A stretch of DNA of 64,000 nt from assembly GCA_043813305.1 (NCBI GenBank), contig JBDRLC010000019.1, positions 1 to 64,000 on the forward strand, written 5' to 3'. The notes under the pieces are model-generated. The model did no database searches. It was not told the origin of the DNA and saw only the letters and a program-made list of their open reading frames with translations. Shown here one piece after another: positions 1 to 7,996 of the stretch. A program made the position numbers and the translations under genes. The DNA is from JAHIZC01 sp043813305 (GTDB taxonomy: Bacteria; Omnitrophota; Gorgyraeia; Gygaellales; Profunditerraquicolaceae). How positions within the stretch are numbered: position 1 is the first letter of the stretch; each line of letters opens with the position of its first letter.

Positions 1-2
1 GG

Positions 3-239
3 TATGATAGTTTTCATTTCTCGAATTTATCTTTTTTTCAAGATGATTGCAGACTATTAGAGGACGTTTGTTTTAAGAAATTTAAAACGAAATTAAAACG
101 CAGGCACGGCTGGATCGATGAAAAATATATTTATACACCAATTAGAGATATTGAAGTAGCTAATTATAAGGGCAATGTTTATAATTTAAAAGTCGATAAA
201 GATAATTCTTACGTTTCAGAATTCGCTATAATTCATAAT
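3..239 (+). other. C-terminal segment of an intein (splicing block F/G)
   Basis: Translation of 3-239 gives a non-EndoQ sequence ending in NVYNLKVDKDNSYVSE followed by FAIIHN, then Cys at 240. This is the classic intein C-terminal pattern: a Y-x-L-x-V beta strand, a penultimate His, a terminal Asn and a Cys at +1. The basic, aromatic sequence before it may be the end of a homing-endonuclease domain, but too little is visible to say. It interrupts the host protein next to a conserved PHP-domain motif, the typical active-site location for inteins. Confidence 0.85.
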
Positions 240-1037
240 TGTTGGACGCCGTGGTTCAGTCTGTTTGGCTCGATGTCCGGCTTTGATCGGATCGAGGATT
301 GCTTTGAAGATCAGACGCCGAAAATATTCGCCTTGGAGACGGGCCTCTCCAGCGACCCTAAAATGAACTGGCGATTATCCGCGTTGGATAAATATACATT
401 AATCAGCAACTCTGACAGTCATAGTCCGCAAAAAATCGGCCGCGAAGCGAATATTTTTGATTGCGAGCTGAATTATAAAACTATTAGGGAGGTTTTACGG
501 ACCAAAGATAAAAAGAGGTTCTTGTACACTATTGAATTCTTCCCGGAGGAAGGGAAATACCATTTTGACGGCCACAGGATGTGTAATTCGCGCTTATCGC
601 CTAAAGAGACAAAGAAGAATAATGGCAGGTGCCCTAAATGCGGGAAGCCTGTAACCGTGGGGGTGATGAACCGCGTGACACAGTTGGCAGACCGGGATGA
701 GGGCTTTGTGCCGTCTAACAGTATTCCTTATAAAAATCTTATACCATTGGAAGAGATCATCGCCGAAGCAAGAGGCGTAGGTAAGGCTTCAGTAGCTGTC
801 GCTAAGGATTATCGCATGGCGATAACTAAGTTCGGCACCGAGCTTGAGATCTTACAGAGGGTGCCCAGAGAAGAGTTGTTGCGGGGTCTGTCCTCCAAGG
901 TTGCCGAGGGCGTGTTGAGGGTGCGCGAAGGCAAGGTCAATATCAAGGCCGGCTACGACGGAGAATACGGCACGATTTCGATATTTGGCGAAGAGGAGAA
1001 GCAGGGTAAGGATGAAGAGCAGTTAACTTTATTCTAA
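3..1037 (+). CDS. Endonuclease Q family protein (PHP-type nuclease), 3' part, interrupted by an intein
   Basis: The frame is open from base 3, before the window starts, so the gene is 5'-truncated. The first 79 codons are the end of an intein. The C-extein (265 aa) starts at Cys 240-242 with CWTPWFSLFGS and continues with the PHP metal motif SDSHSPQKIGREA, a zinc-binding cluster (MCN.., then CPKCG) and the family's C-terminal EGVLRVREGKVNIKAGYDG stretch. EndoQ enzymes nick DNA 5' of deaminated bases (uracil, hypoxanthine) and abasic sites. The metal ligands and C4 zinc site are intact, so the spliced enzyme should work. An ATG at 273 is in frame, but starting there would lose the conserved WTPWFS motif, so I reject it. 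The upstream extein (roughly 150 residues, judged from family length) lies outside the window. Confidence 0.85.
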   Translation, partial: YDSFHFSNLSFFQDDCRLLEDVCFKKFKTKLKRRHGWIDEKYIYTPIRDIEVANYKGNVYNLKVDKDNSYVSEFAIIHNCWTPWFSLFGSMSGFDRIEDCFEDQTPKIFALETGLSSDPKMNWRLSALDKYTLISNSDSHSPQKIGREANIFDCELNYKTIREVLRTKDKKRFLYTIEFFPEEGKYHFDGHRMCNSRLSPKETKKNNGRCPKCGKPVTVGVMNRVTQLADRDEGFVPSNSIPYKNLIPLEEIIAEARGVGKASVAVAKDYRMAITKFGTELEILQRVPREELLRGLSSKVAEGVLRVREGKVNIKAGYDGEYGTISIFGEEEKQGKDEEQLTLF

Positions 1038-1047
1038 GGAGGAAAAT

Positions 1048-1551
1048 ATGCGAAGTGCTGTAATTTATTATTCGTATAGCGGCAATACAAAAAAAGTAGC
1101 TCAAATCTTAGGCGAATACCTAAAAGAGAAAGGTGAGGTTAGCGTGATAGAATTGCAGGGGCTTGACGAATCAAATAACTTTTTCATTCAAGGCAAGCGC
1201 GCCTTCAAGCACGAGAGAGCCAAGGTTCAACCGTTAAACTTTGATCTTAGTGGTTACGATCTGATCTGCTTGGGGACTCCGCTCTGGCTATTCGGCCCGG
1301 CACCTGCAATCAATACTTATTTAGATCAGTGTTTGGGCGTTGACGGTAAAGATGTAATTATCTATGTAACTTATGGAAGCGGCGCAGGTAAGGGCAGATG
1401 CCTGAATTATATGCAGTCAATATTGGCAGAGAAGGGGGCAAAGACTTTTAAAAGATTTTTTATCCAGCAAAGGAAAGTCGCAGACAGTAAGTTTGTTCTA
1501 TCGAAGATCAAAGAGATATGGCCCCTGTCCTTCGATCACGACTCAGGATAG
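1048..1551 (+). CDS. Flavodoxin family protein
   Basis: A 167-aa cytoplasmic flavodoxin fold. The FMN phosphate loop is at the N terminus (YYSYSGNTKKVAQ, residues about 7-19), a GTPLW..GPAPA loop lies near residues 76-86, and TYGSGAGKG near 108 fits the third flavin-contact loop. Such proteins carry one or two electrons; the partner is not shown. AAGGAGG lies just upstream of ATG 1048, ten bases after the EndoQ stop, so the two may be co-transcribed. The last codons (LSFDHDSG) and the TAG stop lie inside a short inverted repeat (1531-1571), so the C terminus seems to be supplied by a repeat insertion rather than by the ancestral gene. Confidence 0.8.
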   Translation: MRSAVIYYSYSGNTKKVAQILGEYLKEKGEVSVIELQGLDESNNFFIQGKRAFKHERAKVQPLNFDLSGYDLICLGTPLWLFGPAPAINTYLDQCLGVDGKDVIIYVTYGSGAGKGRCLNYMQSILAEKGAKTFKRFFIQQRKVADSKFVLSKIKEIWPLSFDHDSG

Positions 1552-1571
1552 GGACACTGAGTGAAGTCGAA
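1531..1571 (+). repeat. Short inverted repeat ending the flavodoxin gene
   Basis: The left arm (1531-1546, TTCGATCACGACTCAG) and right arm (1557-1571, CTGAGTGAAGTCGAA) are imperfect reverse complements around a loop of about 10 nt. It resembles the TTCGAC..CTCAG / CTGAG..GTCGAA palindromic family dispersed in many bacterial genomes. It supplies the flavodoxin stop codon and sits directly before tRNA-Arg. Confidence 0.6.
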
Positions 1572-1574
1572 TGT

Positions 1575-1646
1575 GCCCCTGTCGCCCAATGGATAGGGCA
1601 CTAGCCTCCGGCGCTAGCCTTACAGGTTCGACTCCTGTCAGGGGCA
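1575..1646 (+). tRNA. tRNA-Arg (anticodon CCG)
   Basis: A full cloverleaf can be drawn by hand. The acceptor GCCCCTG pairs with CAGGGGC, followed by discriminator A. The D stem is GCCC/GGGC, the anticodon stem is CTAGC/GCTAG around loop CTCCGGC (anticodon CCG), and the T stem is ACAGG/CCTGT around TTCGACT. CCA is not encoded. A second, split copy of its 3' end lies 13 nt downstream. Confidence 0.93.
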
Positions 1647-1659
1647 CTAAGAATAATAG

Positions 1660-1726
1660 TACAGGTTCCCTGCCTGCCGCCTGCCTGACGGCAGTCAGGG
1701 CAAGGCAGGGACTCCTGTCAGGGGCA
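1660..1726 (+). repeat. Duplicated tRNA-Arg 3' end split by a 41-bp palindromic insert
   Basis: TACAGGTTC (1660-1668) and GACTCCTGTCAGGGGCA (1710-1726) together repeat the last 26 nt of tRNA-Arg exactly. Between them, after GTTC of the T-loop, lies a 41-nt insert (1669-1709) that starts CCTGCCTGCC, ends AGGCAGG and folds back on itself. The insert belongs to the same CCTGCC/GGCAGG palindrome family as 8393-8414 inside pyrK. Confidence 0.8.
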
Positions 1727-1733
1727 TAAAGTT

Positions 1734-2192
1734 ATGAAAAAGAAGATTATAAGCGTTATTGGTGGACACAGTTGCAATGAGGAAGTGGAGCAAATTGCCC
1801 AAAATTTAGGCACAAAACTTGTAGAAATGGCTGACATACTCGTTTCTGGCGGTTTGGGTGGAGTAATGGAGGCGGTTTGTAAAGGGTTTAAAGCCGCTGG
1901 TGGAGTGACATTAGGCATTATCCCAAGCTATAACAAGGAGGATGCTAACCAATTCGTAGATATAGTCATTCCCTCTGGGCTTGGTTTAGCCAGGAATGTT
2001 TTGGTAGTTAAGTCTGCGGATGTGGTAATTGCTCTTCCGGGAGAAGCAGGTACGCTTTCAGAGATTGCATATTGTTTGCAGTTCAACATACCGGTGGTTA
2101 GCCTGAAGTCTTGGGATATTCCTGGAGCGATCAACGTAGAGACAGTCGATGAGGTATTAAGAGAGGTTGCTAGGTGTTTAAACAAAAAATAA
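1734..2192 (+). CDS. LOG/SLOG Rossmann-fold protein, TIGR00725-like
   Basis: A 152-aa Rossmann-like protein of the group related to lysine-decarboxylase-like (LOG) and DprA folds. It shows VIGGHSCNEEV at the N terminus, SGGLGGVMEAVCKG near residues 38-51 and PGEAGTLSEIAY near 101-112, the counterpart of the PGGxGTxxE nucleotide-binding motif. The family is generally thought to bind nucleotides; no reaction is established for this branch. ATG 1734 follows the duplicated tRNA tail, whose CAGGGGCA is the only purine-rich stretch near the start, so the ribosome-binding site may be built from tRNA-derived sequence. Confidence 0.75.
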   Translation: MKKKIISVIGGHSCNEEVEQIAQNLGTKLVEMADILVSGGLGGVMEAVCKGFKAAGGVTLGIIPSYNKEDANQFVDIVIPSGLGLARNVLVVKSADVVIALPGEAGTLSEIAYCLQFNIPVVSLKSWDIPGAINVETVDEVLREVARCLNKK

Positions 2193-2220
2193 TCGGAATA
2201 GTGCTAGAGAGGAGTAGTGC

Positions 2221-3303
2221 ATGAAGGCAATCTTGATGTTGGAAGACGGAAAGAGCTTTAGTGGCCAGGCGTTTGATCATTGCCAAGAGGCTACGGGTGA
2301 GGTTATTTTTAATACCGCGGTAGTAGGCTATCAGGAGATGATCACTGATCCTGCTTCTTGCGGCAAGATCCTCGTATTCACTTATCCTTTAATTGGAAAC
2401 TACGGAGTTGCCCCGAAATTTAATGAATCTAGAAAGACATGGCTTTCGGGTTTGGTGATTAAAGAGATCTCTCGCATCTATTCGAACTGGCAGGCTAAGT
2501 CTAGCTTTGATGATTTTGTTAAGAAACATAAGCTTCCGATGATCTCCGGTGTAGATACGCGCACCCTGGCAGTACACTTAAGGCATAAAGGCCAGATACG
2601 TGGGGTTATTTCTACCGAGTGTTTTGATCCGACTACGCTTCTGGCAAAGATAAAAAATTCCACCGCAGAAAAAAGGCAGAGCTTATTGCCCAGGATCTCA
2701 GTACGTAAACCAAAATATCTAGGTTTACGAAAATCTAAAATAAAAATCGCGATTCTGGATTTAGGTCTTACAAATAGCGTTATCAAACAGTTGGAGAAGC
2801 TAGGGGCATTATTAATAATCTTACCTTACAATACCACCGCGGGAGAGATTTTACGCCTAAAGCCAGGAGGCTTGTTAATCTCCGGCGGGCCGGAAGAAGA
2901 CGCGGGAATAAAAGAGGTGACGGAAAGCATTAAGCCATTAATTGGCAGATTGCCTATCTTCGGCATCTCAACTGGTGCTCAGGTTTTAGCCTCTGCCTTA
3001 GGGGCGAAGATAACCAAGCTTAAGCTTGGCCATCACGGCGTAAATTATCCGGTGAATAAACCACCTTCTTATAAAGGGGATATCACCGTACAGAATCACT
3101 CTCGCGTAGTCGATACGGATTCAATCGTTAAGCTAAAGAATATAAAAATTACCGGATTCAATTTAAATGATCGCTCAATTGAAGAATTTGAAAGCAAGAA
3201 GCTAAAACTTATGGGTGTCCAATATATACCGGTAAGTCCCGGCTTTGACGAAGTAAACCCGGCCTTTAATAAATTCTTAACTTATTTAAAAAGGAGCAGA
3301 TAA
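2221..3303 (+). CDS. carA: Carbamoyl-phosphate synthase small subunit with lost glutaminase active site
   Basis: A 360-aa CarA with the N-terminal small-subunit domain (MLEDGKSFSG; NTAVVGYQEMITDPA; SGVDTRTLAVHLR) and a C-terminal class I amidotransferase fold. It normally hydrolyses glutamine and channels ammonia to CarB. Here the nucleophile motif GICLGHQ reads GISTGAQ, with Ser at residue 250, and the QFHPE motif reads QYIPV, with Ile 336 and Val 338. So the catalytic Cys, His and Glu are all absent. The gene is otherwise full length, keeps the QNHS motif, and overlaps carB by one base (TAATG), so it is probably still made as a structural or regulatory partner. An AGAGGAG lies before ATG 2221. 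Glutamine-independent activity is an inference. Confidence 0.93.
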   Translation: MKAILMLEDGKSFSGQAFDHCQEATGEVIFNTAVVGYQEMITDPASCGKILVFTYPLIGNYGVAPKFNESRKTWLSGLVIKEISRIYSNWQAKSSFDDFVKKHKLPMISGVDTRTLAVHLRHKGQIRGVISTECFDPTTLLAKIKNSTAEKRQSLLPRISVRKPKYLGLRKSKIKIAILDLGLTNSVIKQLEKLGALLIILPYNTTAGEILRLKPGGLLISGGPEEDAGIKEVTESIKPLIGRLPIFGISTGAQVLASALGAKITKLKLGHHGVNYPVNKPPSYKGDITVQNHSRVVDTDSIVKLKNIKITGFNLNDRSIEEFESKKLKLMGVQYIPVSPGFDEVNPAFNKFLTYLKRSR

Positions 3304-6300
3304 TGCCAAGACGTAAAGACATCAAGAGGATTCTTATGATCGGCTCAGGCCCGATTGTGATCGGGCAGGCTTGTGAATTTGATTATTCCGGCTCCCAGGC
3401 CTGCAAGGCCTTGAAGGAAGAAGGGTATTATACAATATTAGTTAATTCCAATCCAGCGACGATCATGACTGATCCGGAGATGGCAGACGTAACCTATATC
3501 GAGCCTTTGACGATTGAGATGGTAACAAAGATTATTGCCAAGGAACGGCCGGATGCAGTGTTGCCTACCCTGGGAGGACAGACTGCTTTGAATCTGGTCT
3601 TCTTCTTGATGAAGCAGGGTATATTAAAGAAGTACGGAGTGGAGTCGATCGGCGCTTCGGTAAAGGCGATTTCTTGTGCGGAAGACAGGGACTTATTTAA
3701 AAAAGCGATGCAGGAGATTGGCGTCGGTGTTCCTAAGAGCGGGATCGCTAATTCGTTAGAGCAAGGAATGAAAATCGGGTTGGGTATCGGATTCCCTTTG
3801 ATCTTAAGGCCGGCATATTGTTTAGGAGGCAGAGGTGGTGCTACGGCTTATAATAAGGATGAATTGGAAAAATCGCTTACCAATGGCCTGGAAATAAGTC
3901 CAGTGCATCAGGTTTTGGTTGAGCAGTCAGTGTTAGGCTGGAAGGAGATCGAATATGAGGTGATGCGCGATTGCGCGGATAATGTAATTATGATCACTTC
4001 TATGGAGAATATTGATCCGATGGGCGTACACACCGGAGACAGTATCGTGGTTGCTCCTGCTCAGACCCTCACTGCCGAGGAATATACGAATTTTGTGAAT
4101 TTATCCAAGCGGATAATCCGCAGGGTTGGTGTCTCCGGAGGCGGGGCGAATATACAGTTTGCCCAGAATCCAAACAATGGCGAGATCGTGATCATTGAAG
4201 TAAACCCTAGGCTTTCACGTTCCTCGGCCCTGGCTTCTAAAGCCACAGGTTTTCCCATCGCCAGAGTAGCAACCAAATTAGCAGTCGGCTATACTCTGCC
4301 TGAGGTGATGAATCAGATCACCGGACGGACTACATCATTCTTTGAGCCGACCGTGGATTATTGCGTATTTAAGGTTTGCAGATTCACCTTTGAGAAATTC
4401 TCCCGTACTGAAAGGGTGCTGAATACCTCGATGAAGGCGGTAGGCGAGGCGATGTCAATCGGGAGGAATTTTAAGGAATCTTTCCAGAAGGGTATCCGTT
4501 CGATGGAGATATCGCGTTATGGTTTCGGCGCCGACGGAAAAGATAAAATTACAGATGAAATGTTAGATTGCCCCAGTAGCAACTTGTTGAAGTTAATCAA
4601 AGATAAATTGCGCATACCTAACGATGAAAGAATATTTTATATAAGGTATGCACTGAAGATTGGGCTTACTATTGATGAAATCTACAAGCTATCTCGTATT
4701 GACCGTTGGTTTATAGATAATATGAAACAGCTGGTGGAACTGGAGGATGAGGTCAGGAAGTTTCGAAACGATAAAGCCGGAGAAGAGATTAAAATCCCCT
4801 TAGATCTGTTAGGGAGGGCAAAGAAGGACGGGTTTTCTGATCGGCAGTTAGCCTACATTTTAAATAGCAAGGAGGAGGCAGTGAGAGAATTGCGTAAGAA
4901 GAAGAATATCAAGCCGGTCTATAAATTAGTCGATACCTGTGCCGGAGAATTTTCCGCCAAGCAGCCTTATTATTATTCTACCCATGAAAGCGGCGAGGAG
5001 GCCAGGCCGAGCAAGAATAAAAAGGTTGTGATCCTTGGAGGAGGGCCGAATCGTATCGGCCAGGGTATTGAGTTTGATTATTGTTGTTGCCATGCTTCTT
5101 ATGCCCTGGAAGAAGAGGGGATAGAGAGCATCATGGTTAATTGTAATCCCGAGACAGTCTCTACGGATTACGATACCTCGGATAGGTTATATTTTGAGCC
5201 GTTGACCATGGAGGATATTTTAAATATCATCGAAGTGGAGAAGCCGATCGGCGTAATTGTTCAATTCGGAGGCCAGACCCCGCTTAATCTAGCTGTGCCG
5301 TTAAGAGAGGCAGGGGTAACTCTCTTAGGGACAAGCGCTAAGAGTATTGATATTGCCGAAGACAGGAAGAGGTTTAAGAAGATGCTGCATCAACTGAATC
5401 TCTTGCAGCCGGATAACGGCACTGCTTTTACCTTTACAGAGGCCAAGGAGGTAGCCAGGAAGATCGGTTATCCTGTTTTGGTCAGGCCGTCCTATGTATT
5501 GGGCGGCAGGGCGATGGAGATCGTCTATGATGAGTCAACCTTAGAGAAATTTATTATTGAAGCAGCGGAGGTATCCGGAGACCACCCGATACTGATCGAT
5601 AAATTCTTAGAGGATGCAATCGAGGTGGATGTCGATCTGATCGGCGACGGTGAAACTTTTGTCATCGGCGGGATCTTCGAGCACATTGAAGAAGCAGGGG
5701 TGCATTCCGGAGATTCTGCCATGGCGCTGCCTTCCTATACATTATCTAAAAGCATATTGGATAAGGTCAGAGACGCTACTTACAAGATGGCCAAGGAGCT
5801 AGATGTAAGGGGCTTGATGAATGTGCAGTATGCGATCAAAGACGAGAAGGTCTATGTTTTAGAGGTTAATCCCAGGGCATCGAGGACAGTTCCTTTTGTC
5901 TCTAAGGTGATCGGTGTTCCGCTGGCTAATCTTGCTACTAAGATAATGCTCGGTAAGAAACTTAAGGATTTAGGTTTTACCCAAGAGATCATCCCAAAAC
6001 ATATAGCAGTCAAAGAATCAGTTTTTCCTTTTGGCCGCTTCCCCGGCACAGATATTATCCTGGGGCCGGAGATGAAGTCAACCGGCGAAGTGATGGGGAT
6101 CGATGAAGATTTCGGCAAGGCCTATATCAAAAGTCAGATCGCTGCGGGACAACAATTACCCAAGAAGGGCAATGTCTTTATCTCTGTGCGGGATAAAGAT
6201 AAGCGAGCGATAGTATTTGTCGCTAAAAAGTTACAGGATTTAGGATTTAAAATATCCGCTACCTCCGGAACTGCCGCTGCCTTGGAGAGGAACAACATTA

Positions 6301-6578
6301 AGGTTTCGGTTTTGCCTAAGATCGCAGAAGGAAGACCGAATGTCCTGGATGCAATGAAAGACGGAAAAATTCAATTGGTAATCAATACTCCTTCGGGAAG
6401 GATTCCCAGGCAGGATGAGATTAAGATACGTTCGCAGGTGATTCTATATAATATACCTTATACTACTACCATATCCGGTGCGCAGGCAACCGTAAATGGT
6501 ATCGAGGCGCTGCTTAAAAAAGATCTTGGGGTTATGTCATTGCAGGCTTATCATAAAAGATTGAAACATAAAAAATAA
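3303..6578 (+). CDS. carB: Carbamoyl-phosphate synthase large subunit
   Basis: A 1091-aa CarB that makes carbamoyl phosphate from bicarbonate, ammonia and two ATP for pyrimidine and arginine synthesis. Both tandem ATP-grasp halves are complete: KRILMIGSGPIVIGQACEFD opens the first and KVVILGGGPNRIGQGIEFDY (near residue 575) the second. Each has its GGQT motif, lysine-rich ATP loop (RPAYCLGGRGG; RPSYVLGGRAM) and EVNPR metal motif. The C-terminal MGS-like allosteric domain follows (residues about 950-1070), with NTPSGRIPRQDE. Because its CarA lacks a working glutaminase, CarB probably takes free ammonia. Length and motifs are ordinary. Confidence 0.97.
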   Translation: MPRRKDIKRILMIGSGPIVIGQACEFDYSGSQACKALKEEGYYTILVNSNPATIMTDPEMADVTYIEPLTIEMVTKIIAKERPDAVLPTLGGQTALNLVFFLMKQGILKKYGVESIGASVKAISCAEDRDLFKKAMQEIGVGVPKSGIANSLEQGMKIGLGIGFPLILRPAYCLGGRGGATAYNKDELEKSLTNGLEISPVHQVLVEQSVLGWKEIEYEVMRDCADNVIMITSMENIDPMGVHTGDSIVVAPAQTLTAEEYTNFVNLSKRIIRRVGVSGGGANIQFAQNPNNGEIVIIEVNPRLSRSSALASKATGFPIARVATKLAVGYTLPEVMNQITGRTTSFFEPTVDYCVFKVCRFTFEKFSRTERVLNTSMKAVGEAMSIGRNFKESFQKGIRSMEISRYGFGADGKDKITDEMLDCPSSNLLKLIKDKLRIPNDERIFYIRYALKIGLTIDEIYKLSRIDRWFIDNMKQLVELEDEVRKFRNDKAGEEIKIPLDLLGRAKKDGFSDRQLAYILNSKEEAVRELRKKKNIKPVYKLVDTCAGEFSAKQPYYYSTHESGEEARPSKNKKVVILGGGPNRIGQGIEFDYCCCHASYALEEEGIESIMVNCNPETVSTDYDTSDRLYFEPLTMEDILNIIEVEKPIGVIVQFGGQTPLNLAVPLREAGVTLLGTSAKSIDIAEDRKRFKKMLHQLNLLQPDNGTAFTFTEAKEVARKIGYPVLVRPSYVLGGRAMEIVYDESTLEKFIIEAAEVSGDHPILIDKFLEDAIEVDVDLIGDGETFVIGGIFEHIEEAGVHSGDSAMALPSYTLSKSILDKVRDATYKMAKELDVRGLMNVQYAIKDEKVYVLEVNPRASRTVPFVSKVIGVPLANLATKIMLGKKLKDLGFTQEIIPKHIAVKESVFPFGRFPGTDIILGPEMKSTGEVMGIDEDFGKAYIKSQIAAGQQLPKKGNVFISVRDKDKRAIVFVAKKLQDLGFKISATSGTAAALERNNIKVSVLPKIAEGRPNVLDAMKDGKIQLVINTPSGRIPRQDEIKIRSQVILYNIPYTTTISGAQATVNGIEALLKKDLGVMSLQAYHKRLKHKK

Positions 6579-6609
6579 ATACAAAAGATTACACTTTTTG
6601 GAGGCGCAG

Positions 6610-7422
6610 GTGCCGGAACTGCCGGAAGTAGAAACGATCAAGAGAGAATTGGAGAAAGTACTTAAGGGCAAGAAGATCACGGAAGTTATCGTAAATAACC
6701 CCAAGGTTATTAGGCAGCCTCAGAGGGCAGCTTTCCTTAACGGGCTGAAGAACACCAGGATAGAGAATATCTTACGTAAAGGAAAATTATTGATCCTGGA
6801 GTTGTCATCAGGGAAATCTCTGGCAATACATCTGAAGATGACCGGCCAGTTAATCTACCCCGGCAATGCAAAAAACAGCCGGGTCAGCTTTAAATTATCC
6901 GACGGAAATATTCTGGATTTTTGTGATCAGCGCCTGTTCGGAGAGTTAAGGCTGCTCGATGATTGGCGTTCCCTGAAATTTGTGCAAGAATTAGGGCCTG
7001 AACCCTTTGCTTTAAGCTTCGTTCAATTCAAAAAAATGCTATCTGGTAAGAAGACCAAGATAAAACCTTTGTTGATGGATCAAAAATTTATCTCTGGGAT
7101 AGGTAATCTTTATGCTGCTGAAGCACTTTTTAGGGCAAGGATTCATCCCGGAAGGCCTGCTGTCAGTATTCCAAAGAAGCAGAAAGCAAAACTCTTTCAG
7201 GAGATAAAAGATACTCTCAATGAGGCGATCAGATGCAAAGGTTCATCAGTGGACCAGTATCTACGGGTAACCGGAGAGCCGGGAAATTATGTAGAGCATC
7301 ATAAAGTGTATGATCGAGAAGGAGAGCCTTGTTTGATTTGTAAAACACCCATCAAAAGAATTGTTTTAGGTGGCAGAGGTACATATTTCTGCTCCAAATG
7401 CCAAAAAAAATGCAATATATAA
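6610..7422 (+). CDS. mutM: Formamidopyrimidine-DNA glycosylase (Fpg/MutM)
   Basis: A bifunctional glycosylase/AP lyase that removes 8-oxoguanine and formamidopyrimidines. I place the start at GTG 6610, not TTG 6598: it gives M-PELPEVETI, and the enzyme needs Pro at position 2 as catalytic nucleophile after Met removal. GGAGG (6600-6604) lies five bases upstream of the GTG. The beta-hairpin lysine (RKGKLLILEL), the H2TH region (MDQKFISGIGNLYAAEALF) and the C-terminal zinc finger (CLICK..YFCSKCQ) with its conserved Arg are all present. The gene sits between carB and pyrK without an obvious metabolic link. Confidence 0.95.
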   Translation: MPELPEVETIKRELEKVLKGKKITEVIVNNPKVIRQPQRAAFLNGLKNTRIENILRKGKLLILELSSGKSLAIHLKMTGQLIYPGNAKNSRVSFKLSDGNILDFCDQRLFGELRLLDDWRSLKFVQELGPEPFALSFVQFKKMLSGKKTKIKPLLMDQKFISGIGNLYAAEALFRARIHPGRPAVSIPKKQKAKLFQEIKDTLNEAIRCKGSSVDQYLRVTGEPGNYVEHHKVYDREGEPCLICKTPIKRIVLGGRGTYFCSKCQKKCNI

Positions 7423-7988
7423 TCATTACTGCAATACTTGCTTTAATGCACACTACTGCTTTTGCTGATATAATCTATCTTAAAAATGGCAAACAGGTCG
7501 AAGGTAAAATTATCGAAGAAACACAGGATTCTGTAAAAATAGAACTGGATATAAAGTTAACATATTTTGCTGACCAAATTGAGCGTATTGAAAGGGAACC
7601 CACAATTTCAGAGGAGACAAAGGTTTATCTAGAGTCATTGAAAAATATCAAGGTTAGCCAGAAGGAGATGCAGAAAAAGGAAGCTCTGCCCGTAAGAGAA
7701 GAGATCAAATATCGGCCAGAAGAGATGATAGATGAGGTACCTAATATGAACAATCTCGCTACACCTATGGGGATGGGGATTGAACAATTTGGCCAATTAG
7801 GTCCGCAGGAAATGGCAATGGCCAAAGAGATAACCGATGCTTTGTTTAATGGAGATGACGAAAAAATTGCCCAGATGGGGATAGACCCTCAGATGCTTAA
7901 ACAGCAGCTAGAAAGCGGTCCTTCAGGTAATGCGTATAAACAGATCATGCGCAAATTGCAAGGTCAAACGGGAGAAACACAGCGCTAA
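7398..7988 (+). CDS. Hypothetical secreted (periplasmic) protein
   Basis: A 196-aa protein overlapping the end of mutM by 25 nt. The N terminus MPKKMQYIIITAILALMHTT then AFA is a good signal peptide. The mature part begins DIIYLKNGKQVEGKI, a short beta motif (IxLKNGxxxxGxI) common at the start of small exported proteins of unknown role. The middle is rich in Met, Pro and Glu, and the C-terminal part (residues about 135-190) is predicted helical. No catalytic motif is seen. A later ATG at 7410 is also possible; the longer form keeps the basic n-region. Confidence 0.6.
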   Translation: MPKKMQYIIITAILALMHTTAFADIIYLKNGKQVEGKIIEETQDSVKIELDIKLTYFADQIERIEREPTISEETKVYLESLKNIKVSQKEMQKKEALPVREEIKYRPEEMIDEVPNMNNLATPMGMGIEQFGQLGPQEMAMAKEITDALFNGDDEKIAQMGIDPQMLKQQLESGPSGNAYKQIMRKLQGQTGETQR

Positions 7989-7996
7989 TTAAACCA

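Noticed and set aside
273..1037. Treating ATG 273 as the start of the EndoQ gene
   Set aside because: The frame is open upstream with the WTPWFS motif and an intein terminus, so 273 is an internal methionine.
1575..1726. Genomic island bounded by tRNA-Arg att sites
   Set aside because: The second copy of the tRNA end is only 13 nt away, with no integrase or cargo between the copies.
6598..6609. TTG 6598 as the mutM start
   Set aside because: It would put four residues before the catalytic Pro; GTG 6610 gives the family's M-PELPEVET.
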